Shown in pieces: positions 11,740 through 23,690 of a stretch of DNA of 64,000 nucleotides. The stretch is from NCBI GenBank assembly GCA_026686845.1, contig JAIVEN010000008.1, positions 37,204,501 through 37,268,500 on the forward strand, given 5' to 3'. The DNA comes from Adenanthera pavonina. Lineage: Eukaryota > Streptophyta > Magnoliopsida > Fabales > Fabaceae. The position numbers were made by a program, and so were the translations under genes. Every line of letters begins with the position of its first letter. Position 1 is the first letter of the stretch. Under the pieces are notes generated by a model, which made no database searches, was not told the DNA's origin, and saw only the letters and a program-made list of their open reading frames with translations.

Positions 11740-13400
11740 TAACTAGACCAAGGACTCCAAATCCAACTAATAGTCAAGATTGCTTTGTTAGATATGCTGG
11801 CTTCCCAAGATGGGAGTAAATTGGGAAGATTAAAATTTTCTGCAAAAGTCAAGAAAGTGATGAAAGCAAAAGTGACAGTAAAAACAGAGTATAAAGAAAT
11901 AACAAGATAAGAGGAGTATAAGAGAAAAGAAGACACATATGTTTATCCTGGTTTGGTCTCCTTATCTTGACTTACATCCAGTCCCCAAGCCACCACTTGA
12001 GTTTTTCTACTATCTTGCAAGAATTTAATGGGCTTTTTGTAATTGCCTCAGTACAACTTGATGCTATGTTCTTAAAGCTTACAATTTCACTCTTTGCACT
12101 CTAGCTAAATACTTCCCAAATCCCTTGTGATATCCCCTCATAAGAAAATATTTCTTCCAGATGAAGATAAGATTGATTACAATGATTGAACTCTCTAATT
12201 TAGAGTGTATATGAAAGTTGAAGTATAGAAAATGAAGAATGTGAAAGTAGGAGACTTTGACTTAAGAATTTAGCAGAGTTTCTGTATATACAATGTAAAA
12301 TTGTTACCCACATCTTCAAATGAAGTTCTATTTATAGATTTATGTCTTAACTATACGTTAGAGACAAGATCTAGCCATTAGAGATGTTACCCAATGGTTA
12401 CTCTGAAAAACTATCTATTCAACAACCGCATTTAATGCGTCTGACACTCAAAGTTCAAATTTTAGTGGGTCAACAGACGAATTTCACAGAGACCAAAAGT
12501 TAAAGACTTTAATGTTGAACTTCGAAGTTCATCTGTTCTTAAAGCAAAATTCAAATTTTCAACTTTGATAAATGTTTCTATGTTGGAACATATGAATTTT
12601 CAAGTTTAAAGTTCTTTTGATAAGTGTGAACAATTGTTCCATATTGCTACAGTGCCTTCGAAGTTCGAATTTTGGTGCCCAAAATTCGTCTGTCAGTGGG
12701 CAGCTCAATAAGGCACATTAGTTTATCTTTTTAAAATTTGAATTTTCAAAAGACAAAGTTCGTCTGTCAGAGAGAGCTCTTACCAAACTTAGTTCAAAGT
12801 TTGAATTTCTGAATACTAAAATTCATATGTTAACAGATTATCATAACAGACTTGTAAGCTTTGTTTCTAAAATTCAAATTTTCAAAATCAAAGTTCGCCT
12901 GTCAGTGAGCTAACTTAGAACTCTTTTTAAACTTTACTTTCAGATGAACTTTGACATATCCTTAGACGAATTTTTCATTTTTCATGAGTTGTATTTTATC
13001 ATAAATTTGAATTTTCAAAACTCAAAGTTCGTCTATCAGATAAGGCTCTTATCAGACTTAATTCAAAGTTCAAATTTTTGCACTCAAAGTTCGTCTGTCA
13101 GAGGAATCTCTTTTCCGACTAACTTATTTTCAATTCGAAATTTAAATTTCAAAAGCCAAAGTTCGAATTTTCAAAGCAACAGAGTAGTTTTAACACTTTA
13201 AAATTCATCTGATAGTGGGTGTTTTTCAAATATTCCATGAATTATCATAGAATCATATTTTTATAACTTTCTTTTGCAAGTTCAAAATCTTTTATTCACT
13301 TTAAACATAGTAAGAAAACCTATATATAATCTTGTGCTGATTTTTCTTGGATTTCTCCACTTGAGATCTTTTGTGCACCTTTGATATCTTCTTTCCAAAC
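11740..13400. repeat. repeat-rich insert with a degenerate GTTCGTCTGTCAG array
   Basis: This non-coding block lies between the gag fragment and the integrase fragment. Its first part (about 11940-12420) has no gene. From about 12450 to 13220 it contains at least eight variants of a module built around AAAGTTCGTCTGTCAG, usually preceded by TTCAAATTTTCAAAA and often followed by AGCTCTT. Clear copies lie near 12686, 12757, 12888, 13021 and 13086, and weaker ones near 12475, 12525, 12822, 13160 and 13200. Spacing is irregular, about 65-130 bases. This resembles internal repeats of some plant transposons, but no family was recognised. Confidence 0.55.
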
Positions 13401-13479
13401 TCTAGATGATTAGTTTGGAATCATCAAAACACTTGATTCAACATGATTCTGATAACTATCTTGCTCAATTTGGAGAATA

Positions 13480-14012
13480 TGTCCCAGTCCTAAAATTTCC
13501 AAGCACAGTATTGGAGGTGAAAGAGCTCCTTGAAAGACAGAATGGTCATATACTCCCTGAGGGGTATTGGGTTGAGCAAGTACTCAATGCATGTGTTAGA
13601 GACCACGTGTTTCTCAAGGTCACCCCAACCATAAGTGTGGGAAGGACTACTCACGCTAAGAAGATCACCCTAAGGTATATGAGGCCGTTTCAAATCCTTA
13701 ACAAGATTGGACTGATGGTGTACCAAGTGGCGTTACTGCCAAATCTGACTAGGTTTTATGACATATTCCATGTATCTCAGCTCAAGAAGTATTAGCCTGA
13801 CCTATCTCATATCATTGAGCATGAAGAGATTCAGCTACAGAAGGATTTGTCATTCAAGGTCAAGCTGGAAAGAATTATGGATTTGAAGGTGAAGCAGTTA
13901 AGGAATAAGATGATTAAGCTAGTGAAGGTGTTGTGGACGAGTTTGACATCAAGTGAAGCCACTTGAGAGATGGAGGAGTCAATGCGAAGGAACTATCCTC
14001 ATCTCTTTCACT
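13480..14012 (+). pseudogene. gypsy integrase C-terminus with chromodomain, broken
   Basis: The plus strand reads DHVFLKVTPTISVG, then LRYMRPFQILNKIG, YQVALLPNL, FYDIFHVSQLKKY: the conserved C-terminal tail of Ty3/gypsy integrase. A TAG interrupts directly after LKKY (13793-13795). The frame then continues with PDLSHIIEHEEIQLQ, VKQLRNKMIKLVKVLW and EAT followed by TGA, where chromodomains have Trp. The chromodomain places the element with chromoviruses, where it directs insertion to chromatin. The segment before 13550 does not match and probably belongs to the adjoining insert. Confidence 0.75.
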
Positions 14013-14050
14013 AAGGTATATGATTAAAATTTTCACAACAAAATTTTTAT

Positions 14051-14063
14051 AAGGTAGGGAGGA
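14051..14063 (+). other. polypurine tract next to the 3' LTR
   Basis: AAGGTAGGGAGGA ends one base before the LTR start TGTGATGACC. This is the expected plus-strand DNA priming site and fixes the LTR boundary. Confidence 0.6.
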
Positions 14064-16917
14064 TGTGATGACCCTAAACATTTATTTCTAAGAAAGACTT
14101 AATTGAATGATGTAGGATCGGAGGATCAAGATCGAAAGAAAGGATCAGAACTAAGAAAAAGGGGCAAAGATTAGTGGCGGTATGGTGAAGGACATTAGTG
14201 TTGTGGTGAATGGGTTTAGATCTAGGCTTCTGGGCTGAGTCGGTAAGCACTGAAGCTACGGCAAACTTCAGTGGCATCGCGGTACCAGTCACAAATTTTG
14301 TTTAAATGAGAAGTCAATACTAGTCACTGATGAAAAGAAAAATGGAGGAAGAATAAGGAAGCTCTATTAGGGTTCCATAATTTCAACCTGGGGATTCAAT
14401 TTCTAGCACTTCTTCTTCATCTCCTTTTTCTTTGATTTAATCGAGTGGATTTTCATGGGAGTAGCTTAGAGTTTTGGTTAAGATGCTTTTCTACTAATTA
14501 ATCTGTGCTTAAATGCCTTATTGATGTATTATGGGATGTGTTTAAGTGGTACATTTCTGAAACATTAACCCTTAAATCTTGGTATTTTTTAGAATCTGAA
14601 GTTCTATAGGTATGATTATGGTTCTAGGAGTTGTTTAAGGTATTTTGATGCTTGGGTTTGCCTTTGAATGCTTTGATATAGCCGGTTGGTGCTTAGCGTT
14701 GATAATTGTTTATGTCAAGGATTGAGAATTTATGATGGTAATGGGAAATTGGTGTTATGTAGGTTATACCATTACTCAATTGTGATCTGTTGACTCCAGA
14801 TAGTGCTTGGAAAGCTTGAAAGTGATTAGTAAGTGATTATGTTAATGATTGATGAATGGGCACCTTGGTAATTTGTTTTGACTATTATGAATTTGATTGT
14901 GTATTTGGATTTGGGTCATGTGGTAACATGATTCTTGCATCCTTGATATGTTGTAGTGGTTGTTTTTCTTCTTGGCCTACCGTGGTGTGAAGTGGATTCA
15001 GATGGTTGAGGTAACCAAAGTGTTCTTTTTATGTGTTCTAAATAATTATGTATGTTTAGTCCTTTTCATATCATGATATGCATGTTTTATGTATATGTTT
15101 TGATCTTTCATATCATGATATGCCTCATAACTTGAATATGTTTGTTCCTTTTCATATCATGATATGCGCAATTACACAGTTAGTGAGTTTCCTATCCTTA
15201 TCTTGTTTTATGATGATAATGGATGTTTGTATTCATGAATATGCAATAATACGAATATGATGATATTTACACGTTAATAGTTATGATGCACCCCATGATT
15301 TGTTATATACATTTTTATGGCATGCTAGCATGATAAAAATGATACATATGTTGATATGTTAATATGCATTGAGGCATTGTCACATGGTACACATTATTGG
15401 GATATATGGTTTGGGTGATGATGCTTTATATACCATATAGTATGCTAATCCACTAAATAGCACACGAGATCTTATGTTCAAGTGGTGCGGCTTATATCAT
15501 TCATGTCACTAAATAGTCATCCTATGGCCAGGAGACTCAAGTGGCTGTGAATTGAGGTGCACCTTCTCTAAATAATCACCAATTCAAGTGGTTCAAAAGA
15601 AAGAGAGTTATGGTCTAACACTTGATGCAATGGGCTTTGGCCGAGTCATGACCATTGGAAGGAAAGTTAAATAGTGACCCCGGAATCGACCATCACAGGT
15701 TGTTGGAAGGGGGCCACTAGTCAAAGTTATCTTATCATGATAATTAGCTCATGGTTTTACCCATCTACAAATGGGATTTGTGTTTGCATATCATGCCTAT
15801 TGCATTCATGTTGATTATTTCATCTGATTAATATTATGGAAGCATATTTGTATGTTGTATATGTGTAAACCCATGATTACTGGATCTATGTCTCACCCCA
15901 TGGCTAACAATTCCTAGGTGAAGGATCTAACACTAGTAAGGATAGAACCAAGGGGGGCTTAGGAAAAGAGGATTGAGAATACTTATGAGTGTTGGGGTCA
16001 TCCCCTTATTGTTGTTGTTATTTTGTTATGTTGTTAGTAAAATGTCATTCTTACTATTGTGTAATGTTATATGTACTTGACTTGTCTCAGTTGTTCTAGG
16101 GTCGAACTATTGTGTGCCCCTTCTTATAATCCCTATGCTTGGTGTATGGCCCTTTGTATGTTAATGGGCCTATGATTATGCTAGTGATGTGATTAATGTC
16201 AATTATGGTCACTATGTGGCATGTGAAGTTTTCAATTCCTAATATTTGGTTGTGTTGGACTTGAGATTGGTGACTCTAAGTCTCTTTGGGTATGTATGTC
16301 CGAATTGTGATCTTGGTGTGGTTATTGGGTCCTTGGTATATGCAATGGGCATATAGCCCATTAGCTTGATTTGGGATTCAATGAGGTCAAAACTCAAATG
16401 AGTGGTTTCCTTAGGGTGAAAACTTCTTGGACATGTCTCTTATGTTTTGTGTGACATGTTGGAAGGGTCTTTGGGTGCCATTTACCTTTTGGTAGTAATT
16501 AGAGGTGTTTAGTTTGTGGTTTTGTTCAAAAAGTGGTCAATTTGGTTCCAGGTGTCCAACATATCCATATAGATGCATTTTGAGGTGTGATTAGTAACTA
16601 TGGTTAGAATATGATTAGAGTGACCTATAAACTCAGGAATCAGGTCAATTAGAAATCAGAGTGTGAAGTTATGTGTGTCGGAAGTTGGTCAGAAAAAATA
16701 GCAAGTTGCTGATATGGGTTCTGATATTGGCGCCGTGGCACCATGACTGTGGCCGCGGTGCCGAGCTCTTCTATCTCATTTCAAATTTATGCCAATAATG
16801 ACCCATGCCGTGGTACTATATGGCCAGGCTGCGGCACCAATGTGCAACTGTGCTTTCTCTTCCCTATCTTCATGACCTTTGGATATCTTTGGGGGTTTCT
16901 GAGTTTACGATGTTACA
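14064..16917 (+). repeat. 3' LTR of a chromovirus-like element
   Basis: It starts TGTGATGACCC right after the polypurine tract and ends TGTTACA at 16911-16917. Its length is about 2.85 kb and it holds no gene. It contains three copies of the palindrome CATATCATGATATG (15067, 15109, 15153) and a CCTATGGCCAGGAG block near 15521 shared in inverse orientation with the LTR at 2626-7370, so the two elements are related. The short frames inside are chance frames. Confidence 0.65.
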
Positions 16918-17737
16918 AAATACTTGATAGTAGAGCTTGTTATTTAAAAGAGCCTTACTGGACTTGATCTGAATTAATCTAGATCACAATAAATCCTCCA
17001 GTTGAAGTGGGATAGATCTAGAATATCAGATGCACAATAAAAAAAAAAAACTACTATAGAATTTACTTTTTGAAATTAGTCTTTTCAAAGTGCAAAATAG
17101 TTTTATACCATTTATCTAGTGCGTTTAAAAGACGAATCCAATCCAAAAAGAATGTGACTTTATAAAAGTAAGTGAATAAAAATTTTAATCCACAAATATT
17201 GTTTCAAAGAATAAATTTGTTATCCGAAAATTTTAATTTTTCACAATTAATTAATTGATTGATATCCTTAGTTGGCATTGTATCAATATTTAATGTATGC
17301 TATTCACGATACCTCTGCCATGAAACTTTGAAATGTTTGAGTACTTAAACTGTATATTTGTGACCTTAGATGAAATCATCGATCTATATACCCATCCACT
17401 CTTTTATCATTTACTTTTAGGGATGTGGTTGGATGTTAGCAAGGCATTGGCTAGAATATTTTATCTCTCCCTCTCTTATACATGTAACCTGTTTTCTGCA
17501 AGAAGCTTTTAATGGCCAAGAAAAGTTCATTTAAGAAGCACCTTTTCATTTATACTAGAACTGATATTTACCCCTAATATACCCACTTAGCATCTTGCTA
17601 ATAATAATATAAAAAAACTGTATACACGAACAAAAATAAACTGTACAAAAGGAGTTGTATAACATCAACAATGATCTTGAAAAACCCCTAGTAAACGTTT
17701 GTCCTTAGCCTGAGAAAACCCTTACGGATCGAAATAT
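16918..17737. other. intergenic, 3' flank of the ankyrin/PGG gene
   Basis: No gene. 17049-17165 is similar to 23120-23290: both share GAATTTACTTTTT, then AGTG(C/G)GTTTAA and AGACGAA, then TGTGACTTTATAAA. This points to a local duplication of sequence flanking the ankyrin/PGG gene. The interval 17500-17737 probably includes the gene's 3' untranslated region. Confidence 0.5.
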
Positions 17738-20700
17738 TCATATGAAGCAACAGTTGTTTCCGTCTCTGCTCCTTGGACCAATGGATATCCTATGCTTAAT
17801 TATCTTGACTGCCCAGATAAAAAAGTGGCTTATGATGTATACACCAACCAGTGAGAGCAATCCATCCCAAACATAAGCGGCTATGACAAACACTTTATCA
17901 TTCCGCGAATCCCAAAGATGGAACGGTGTCATCAAGGAGAGGCCATAGAAGTAGGCTTCTGCGAGGGACATGATAGTGACACACATTCCTAAAGATAGCA
18001 TCCACATCACAACTCTGTTCTTCAGAGGAACTCCACTTATAAGCAGGAGGGTAACGCAAAGAGACGCAATGAAAGAGATGGTATTAAAAACTATGAAGGT
18101 GCGAAAGTCTCCCCGATTACGAAAAGCAAGCATGGCTTCCCCTGGACATGCAACGCCGTTGTGACCATCATCATATTTGAACGGCAAGCAGCCGAGGGGT
18201 CCACGTTCAATGGAGATAGTGTTGTCGTGATCGTTATAAGTGCTGTCGGAACTAACTAATATACCTTGTTGAACGAAGCTTCCTGGAGGATTAATTGCAG
18301 GCTGGAAGGTTATGGTTGAGATGACGGTAGCCACGAGACTTAAATTTCCCCTTATCTCTTCTAGCCAATCACCATTATACATGAACCACTTTTCCAAGCA
18401 CTTCAAAGCATTTATCCAACACTTTTTGCTAGGTCTCATTTCATGGCCAATAACATTAGTGGTTATTGGCGCTTCAGGAGCGTTAATCACTCTCTTTTGA
18501 TCACTTTTGAAGCCAGAGTTCATCAATATGACTTGTATTTCAAGGCTCTTGAAGTCCTGCGGAATTCGTTGCAGAATATCGTGGACGGAGTAGCCCATGT
18601 GGTTCTCCAAGTTTGATACTTCTCTTATTGCGTGAATTGATAGGAGGTACCTCACAGTCTAAACAATAAGCAAGTATAAATATGTTGATATTTTTATTGC
18701 TCGAGAGGTATAACAATACAGGAAAAGAAATGGAAACATAAAATGTATTCGGTCTAAACGAGATCTTTTACTAAATTAATACTTACACATAACACATAAC
18801 AAAAATATTAAGCTAACATATACAAAATCACCCTAAACTTTGGGTTAGTTGTGCATCACTCCCATGACCCTTAAAAGTTCAAAATCATGACCTGACGTTT
18901 CATATTTTGACCATTAACTTTACCCTTAAAATTGCAGTTAAATTTAACAGTTATGCCATCTCATTATTTTTTTTCTTAATGATATGCCATGTCACTCTAA
19001 CAAAGAACAGCAACACATTATTTAGAAGGAATTTTGATTTTTCAAATTGCTCCGTGCTATCGTTTTTATAATTAAGAATCTTTTAACCAATTTTACTCAT
19101 TAAGAAATTTAGTTAAAAATGCTTAACCTCATTAAATTTGTATAAAATTTCAATTACTTTTCAAAATTACCCTTATTTAATGAAGTTCATTAACAACATT
19201 CTTTCCTCTCTTCAAGAGAATAACATCACATATATCACTAACTATTAGTATAATTATTCACATTAATATTAATTACTAACTACCAGGCAAAGATCATTTT
19301 AGGTAAAAAAAAATTAATGATCCAAATAATTCCAAAAAAATCTTATATTAAGGGGAAAAAATTAAAAAAAAAAGCCTTTCATAAAAAGGACTGGGAGTAT
19401 TTATTTAAACTTAAAAAGCATTTGAACAATTTATCATTTTAACGGGTACACTGGGCCGTGTTCGTGGCTAAGCAACTAAGGCAGTTGCCTTAAGCCCCTC
19501 TTGGATCTCTTTTATACCCCTCTCGTATAAATTTTTCACGTGAAAATTAATTATCGTGATCCACACCATTAATAATTAATTAGAAAAGATATTTTGTTAA
19601 AAAAGTTAGTGATGAAATTATTCATTCAGCAGAAGATTCTTTTCGTACTGAATATTTTTTATACATATTAGATCAATTTATTTCTTCCACCAGGAGCTAA
19701 TTTGAACAATTTTTAAAATGTAAAGTCATTTTTTTATTTTTATTTGAATCCCAGAATTTTGAAACTCTTAAATGAGGATGAATGAACAAATTTTGTATTA
19801 ATTTTGAAAATTTTGAGTTTGAATGAATAAATTTTTTATTTATTTTTAGAATTGAAGGTATTGAGAAAAATATTAATAGAAGAAATTAATATTCCAATTA
19901 AATATCAAAGTATTATACTCTTTTTCAAATGCATGCATTCCTTATAAAATGTTATTGACAATACAAATAATGGTTACTAATGCCTAAAGAAGTTTTGTAA
20001 AATTAAAATGGCAATCTATTTGAGAACATCTATGTTACAAGTTAAATTGAATGGATTCGCAATATTATTGAGAGAGAAATATTAAAATGACTTTAATAAC
20101 TAATTTTGCATCTCAAAAATCTAGAAAACAATTTTATGAAAATTGATAAATTATATCACACCAGGCATCTCTAAGAATTTGACTTAGACCCTAAAACTTG
20201 TTGACACGCCTAACGATAAAAAATTCCGTTTTCTAGCTACTCAACTCCATCGAACAATTTGTCATTAGCAACCCCAGAATTATTCTCGTCTACGTTGACG
20301 GAGCGTTTTCTTTTGGCCATCGTTCACTGAAGTTGAGGAAGGAGAACGGTATTTTTATCGATGAAATGAAAAAATTGTTCAAATGCGTTTTCTAAGCTAA
20401 ACTCAAAATTAATTCCATATCATATATATGCATAGACCTTGTTGAGGTGGCATGGCATATGTTTAACCAAAAAAAATTATGCCATAATATGAAACATTTG
20501 GTCTTGACTTAAACTTTTAAAGGTCAAAAGAGTGAAGAGGGAACTAATCCAAAATTAGAAGAGGTTTAATATATTTAAGCCAAAATATTATTATTACCCT
20601 CACGAGACAACTCATCAAATAAATCAGACTAATATTTTTATCTCAAAAAAAGTGTCAGCCGCAATGAAAATAAGAAGAATCACCTCAAGGTAATTTATAT

Positions 20701-21388
20701 ATATGGTGCATAAGTTTTTTCCTATAAAAATAAGTAAAAGTACCTCAACTTGCTTCAACATAACAGCCAAATGAAGAATGGTGTTCTTGCCATCCATATC
20801 TCTCTCATTGAGGAGCATGTAGGTGCCATCAATATCCGATTCCACCAAAGCTTTCAGAACCTCCAAGTGGTTGTACATCACACACAAGTGGAAAATAGTC
20901 TTCCCTTTGTCCCAAATCATCACAGACTCTGGCTTCGCTCTAATAAGTTCTGTCATAACCTCTAGCCTTCCTCTTATGATTGCATAGTGCAAGGGGATTC
21001 TCCCTTCCTGATCAGGAACCAAGCATGCCAGGTCACAAGCTAGCAACAACTCCTTCACGATGTCCATGTGGCCTTCTGCAGAAGCCAAGTGGAGAGGTGT
21101 GCTTCGGAAGGAGTCCAACTCAAGGGCAAGTTTGGGTTTGCGAGTAAGAAGGGTTTTGGTGAATTCAAGGTGGCCAAGTAAAGCTGATATGTGTAAGGGA
21201 GTTTCAATGAGGATAGTTCGTGAGTTGATTCTGTGTAAGATTAGTGGGTCTTGATGTATTAGTGTGTTAAAAGTGGTAACACACCCTTTATATGATGCCT
21301 CATTAAGAACTCTCATTTTTTCTTCTTCATGATTATGAGCTGTTCCCATTTTCTTGAGGTCCGTCTCTTGCTTTAATGGGTGTTCCAT
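17738..21388 (-). CDS. ankyrin-repeat/PGG-domain membrane protein, two exons
   Basis: Exon 1 is 21388-20744 and exon 2 is 18658-17738. The intron begins GTACTT and ends TTTAG, and joining in phase 0 restores the fifth ankyrin repeat across the junction. The product is about 521 residues. Residues about 60-225 hold five ankyrin repeats (for example TPLHISALLGHLEFTKTLL and TPLHLASAEGHMDIVKELL). The PGG domain lies near 321-343 (LSLVATVISTITFQPAINPP). Three hydrophobic segments follow, at about 395-419, 424-448 and 463-494. This is the architecture of plant BDA1/ITN1/ACD6-like proteins, which sit in membranes and are linked to stress or defence signalling; the exact role is unknown. A TATATATAG lies only 12 bases upstream of the first ATG, so translation may begin at the Met codon at 21349 (MGTAHNHEE). 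Two broken relatives lie at 26231-26565 and 31261-31696. Confidence 0.85.
18826..20580. mobile_element. long inverted-arm element in the ankyrin/PGG intron
   Basis: The left arm (about 18826-19000) and the reverse complement of the right arm (about 20435-20580) align over roughly 130 bases. Shared words are TTGG(G/A)TTAGTT, TGACC(C/T)TTAAAAGTT, (A/G)TTTCATATT and CATATGCCATG. The arms enclose about 1.4 kb that includes decayed hAT sequence. Long imperfect terminal arms fit a Mutator-like or other TIR element. No target duplication was identified, so the class is open. Confidence 0.5.
19620..20137 (+). pseudogene. decayed hAT transposase with C-terminal dimerisation domain
   Basis: On the plus strand, 19910-20135 reads LYSFSNACIPYKMLLTIQ, then VTNA, stop, RSFVKLKWQS, and after more stops TLITNFASQKSRKQF. 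This matches the hAT dimerisation region, normally a (F)PNAxIAYRxLLTxP block followed by a SAERSFSKLK block. Upstream, about 19626-19710, EDSFRTEYFLYILDQFISS resembles the middle of plant hAT / zinc-finger-MYM-like transposases. At least four in-frame stops show it is long dead. It lies antisense to the host gene in its intron. Confidence 0.75.
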
Positions 21389-22478
21389 TTGCTTTATAAC
21401 TATATATAGACCAAGTTGGAAATAATATTCTCGGTATATGTTTTTCTTTTTCTGGTAAAATTCTCGGTATATGTTTAGTTAATATCTTCCATGCAATTTT
21501 AGGGTAACTTGTACTTCAATTTATATTTCTCTTCCCTCTCCTCATTGGTTTATTCAGTAGTGTGTATTTCACACTATATTAAAGGAAGACTTTTAGATCG
21601 TTTCACTTGCCCCTCATTAGAGAATAACGAATCTCCTTGAGCTTAGCAAGACCAGCTTTATTTATGTCCACCCAAGTGTAATTTAAAAAAGTTAATATAG
21701 TTATTTATATATATATAATTATATATCTAACAAGATCATATTCAAGCATTGTCGAATCCAAATAAGTGTAATTCTCATAATATGATTTTTCTTATTCACA
21801 AGACTCTACCTCAATTTTGCTTAAGAGGTGTTGAGTCCTTTACCACTCAACTCAACTACCGTTTGTAATGTAATTATATTTTATTAGATCAAAAAACATT
21901 TTTTCCAATATGGTTATTCTAAGATTTATGCCTCTATGTGGCAATGGATAATTCTTTGTGGGCAATATCTATTATTTAATTAATAAAGGTGATCAGCATC
22001 ACATGGATTATTTCAAAAGTCTACATATTATTTGTTTCGTGTTTGGGAGAGTATTTCAAAAAACTTAAGTCCCAAGTTACATGGAATAAGAGTACCTTTA
22101 GATTTTACACACACACACACACAGAAGCACAGCGTGAAGTTTTGTTACAAGACAGGGTGAGTGACTGTCCATTAGGGTCTTTTTACCGTTGTCGGCTTCC
22201 ATGAAGAATATGTTTGATTTGAGAGTACTGTTTCAATGGAATTTACTTTTTGAAATGATGATGTCTACATAAGGAAGAATATTAGGCTTAAGTTATTATA
22301 TAGCCACCACTTCTAGTTGCCAGCTGATATGCTCTCTTTTTTCATAACTCTTCTTTCTCCACACTTTTATGTCGGCAACATATCTTCGGGTTCTCTTGTC
22401 TTCTTCCTCCTTTCTTCACCGATATTTTGCACTCTCACTTGGATTTATTATCAATTCAGATCCTCTTTCATCCAACTA

Positions 22479-22518
<40 letters not shown>

Positions 22519-23690
22519 GTCTTTTGTGTTTTATTTGCCATTTATTCCAATCCAATGACCAATAAATATAGGACCAAATTTCATGTGAAATGAAAATGAG
22601 GTGTCGTGAGAAGAAATTTGTGATATGATCAATTCACAAACAAAGAAATCTTACCATTTTCGCAAGCTAGAGGAACCGAATTCAATCTTGTTTTGACTTT
22701 CAAATACAAATTTAAAATATAAGACTGTATTTGCCCCCATACATATATATATATATATATATATCTATATCTGTCTGTCTCTCTCAGTGTGTATTCTCTT
22801 TTCAATCATCCATCGTTTTAAAAATGCGTTTTCCATAATTGGAGGCTGTTTTAAATTAATAGTCATATTAAGGAATAAGGAATGACATAAAAAATGAGAA
22901 CAAAATATGTTTCAATTAAACAACAAAAAATACGATCACTCATCTAAAATAATTGCAATAAAAAGTAACTTTTTTATATTAAAAAATTATGTTTATATAT
23001 AAATGATAAATAATTAAATATGGTCAAAACAGACTGTATTGTAACGTATATTTTCCCATGGAGAAAAAGAATGTTATTTATTTTTTTATAATATTGGAGA
23101 AAAGTGTGTAATTATAAACTACCACAGAATTTACTTTTTAAAGTTATAATATTAGTTTTAAATAGCCTCCACTAAAGGTTGTCAATTGATGCTGTCCTTC
23201 AACTAAAGAATCTGCTTACTATTTATTTAGTGGGTTTAACAGACGAACCCACAAGTGTGACTTTATAAAGTTCAATGGATATTTTAGCCAAAAAATAAAT
23301 AAATATTCCGCTAATGGGTCGAAGAATCCATGCGTTATTAAAAAAAAAAAAAAACTGATTTCAAGTAGTCACTTAGAAGATCTTTCAATGAAGTCCTTCG
23401 TAAAGCATGTGTTTCAATATTTTAATAATCATGATTATGTTCAGTCATAAGGTCAGGCTACGAAATAATTATAATCATTCATACTTATGATTGGATTTAT
23501 GAGAGATAAATCCAAACTTCTTATTTATAGTTATGTTTAGCAATAATTGTGTATTTCTTATTTATTTATATTTATGGTTACCAATTGTTGTCCTTTTACA
23601 TCTAGTTTTCATTTGACCCCTATTAAAAATTTTAATCCTTTTTTCGGTAAACAATTTTTGTAACTATCAGTGCACAATTTTTTTTTGAGT
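21389..23690. other. intergenic with microsatellites
   Basis: No gene recognised. It includes the upstream region of the ankyrin/PGG gene (TATATATAG at about 21401-21409). Low-complexity tracts are (AC)n near 22110, (AT)n near 22486-22516, and AT then CT repeats at 22742-22790. 23120-23290 repeats the 3' flank of the ankyrin/PGG gene (17049-17165). The short frames here look like chance. Confidence 0.5.

Larger units (their letters stand above)
9189..16917 (+). mobile_element. plus-strand LTR retrotransposon mosaic (two different elements)
   Basis: The left part has a 5' LTR (9189-11315), a primer-binding site (about 11320) and a gag start (11440). The right part has an integrase C-terminus with chromodomain (about 13480-14012), a polypurine tract and a 3' LTR (14064-16917). 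The two LTRs begin differently (TGTAACATCC against TGTGATGACC) and show no obvious overall similarity. They are therefore unlikely to be the two ends of one insertion. The middle (11740-13400) is non-coding repeat sequence. This is best read as a mosaic from nested insertion and deletion. Confidence 0.6.

Noticed and set aside
15067..15166. Possible CRISPR-like array of three repeats
   Set aside because: Repeats are only 14 bases, palindromic, three in number and lie within a plant LTR.
14074..16967. Several 60-75 codon frames in the 14-17 kb region
   Set aside because: They sit inside an LTR with a clear start and end, and none shows family similarity.
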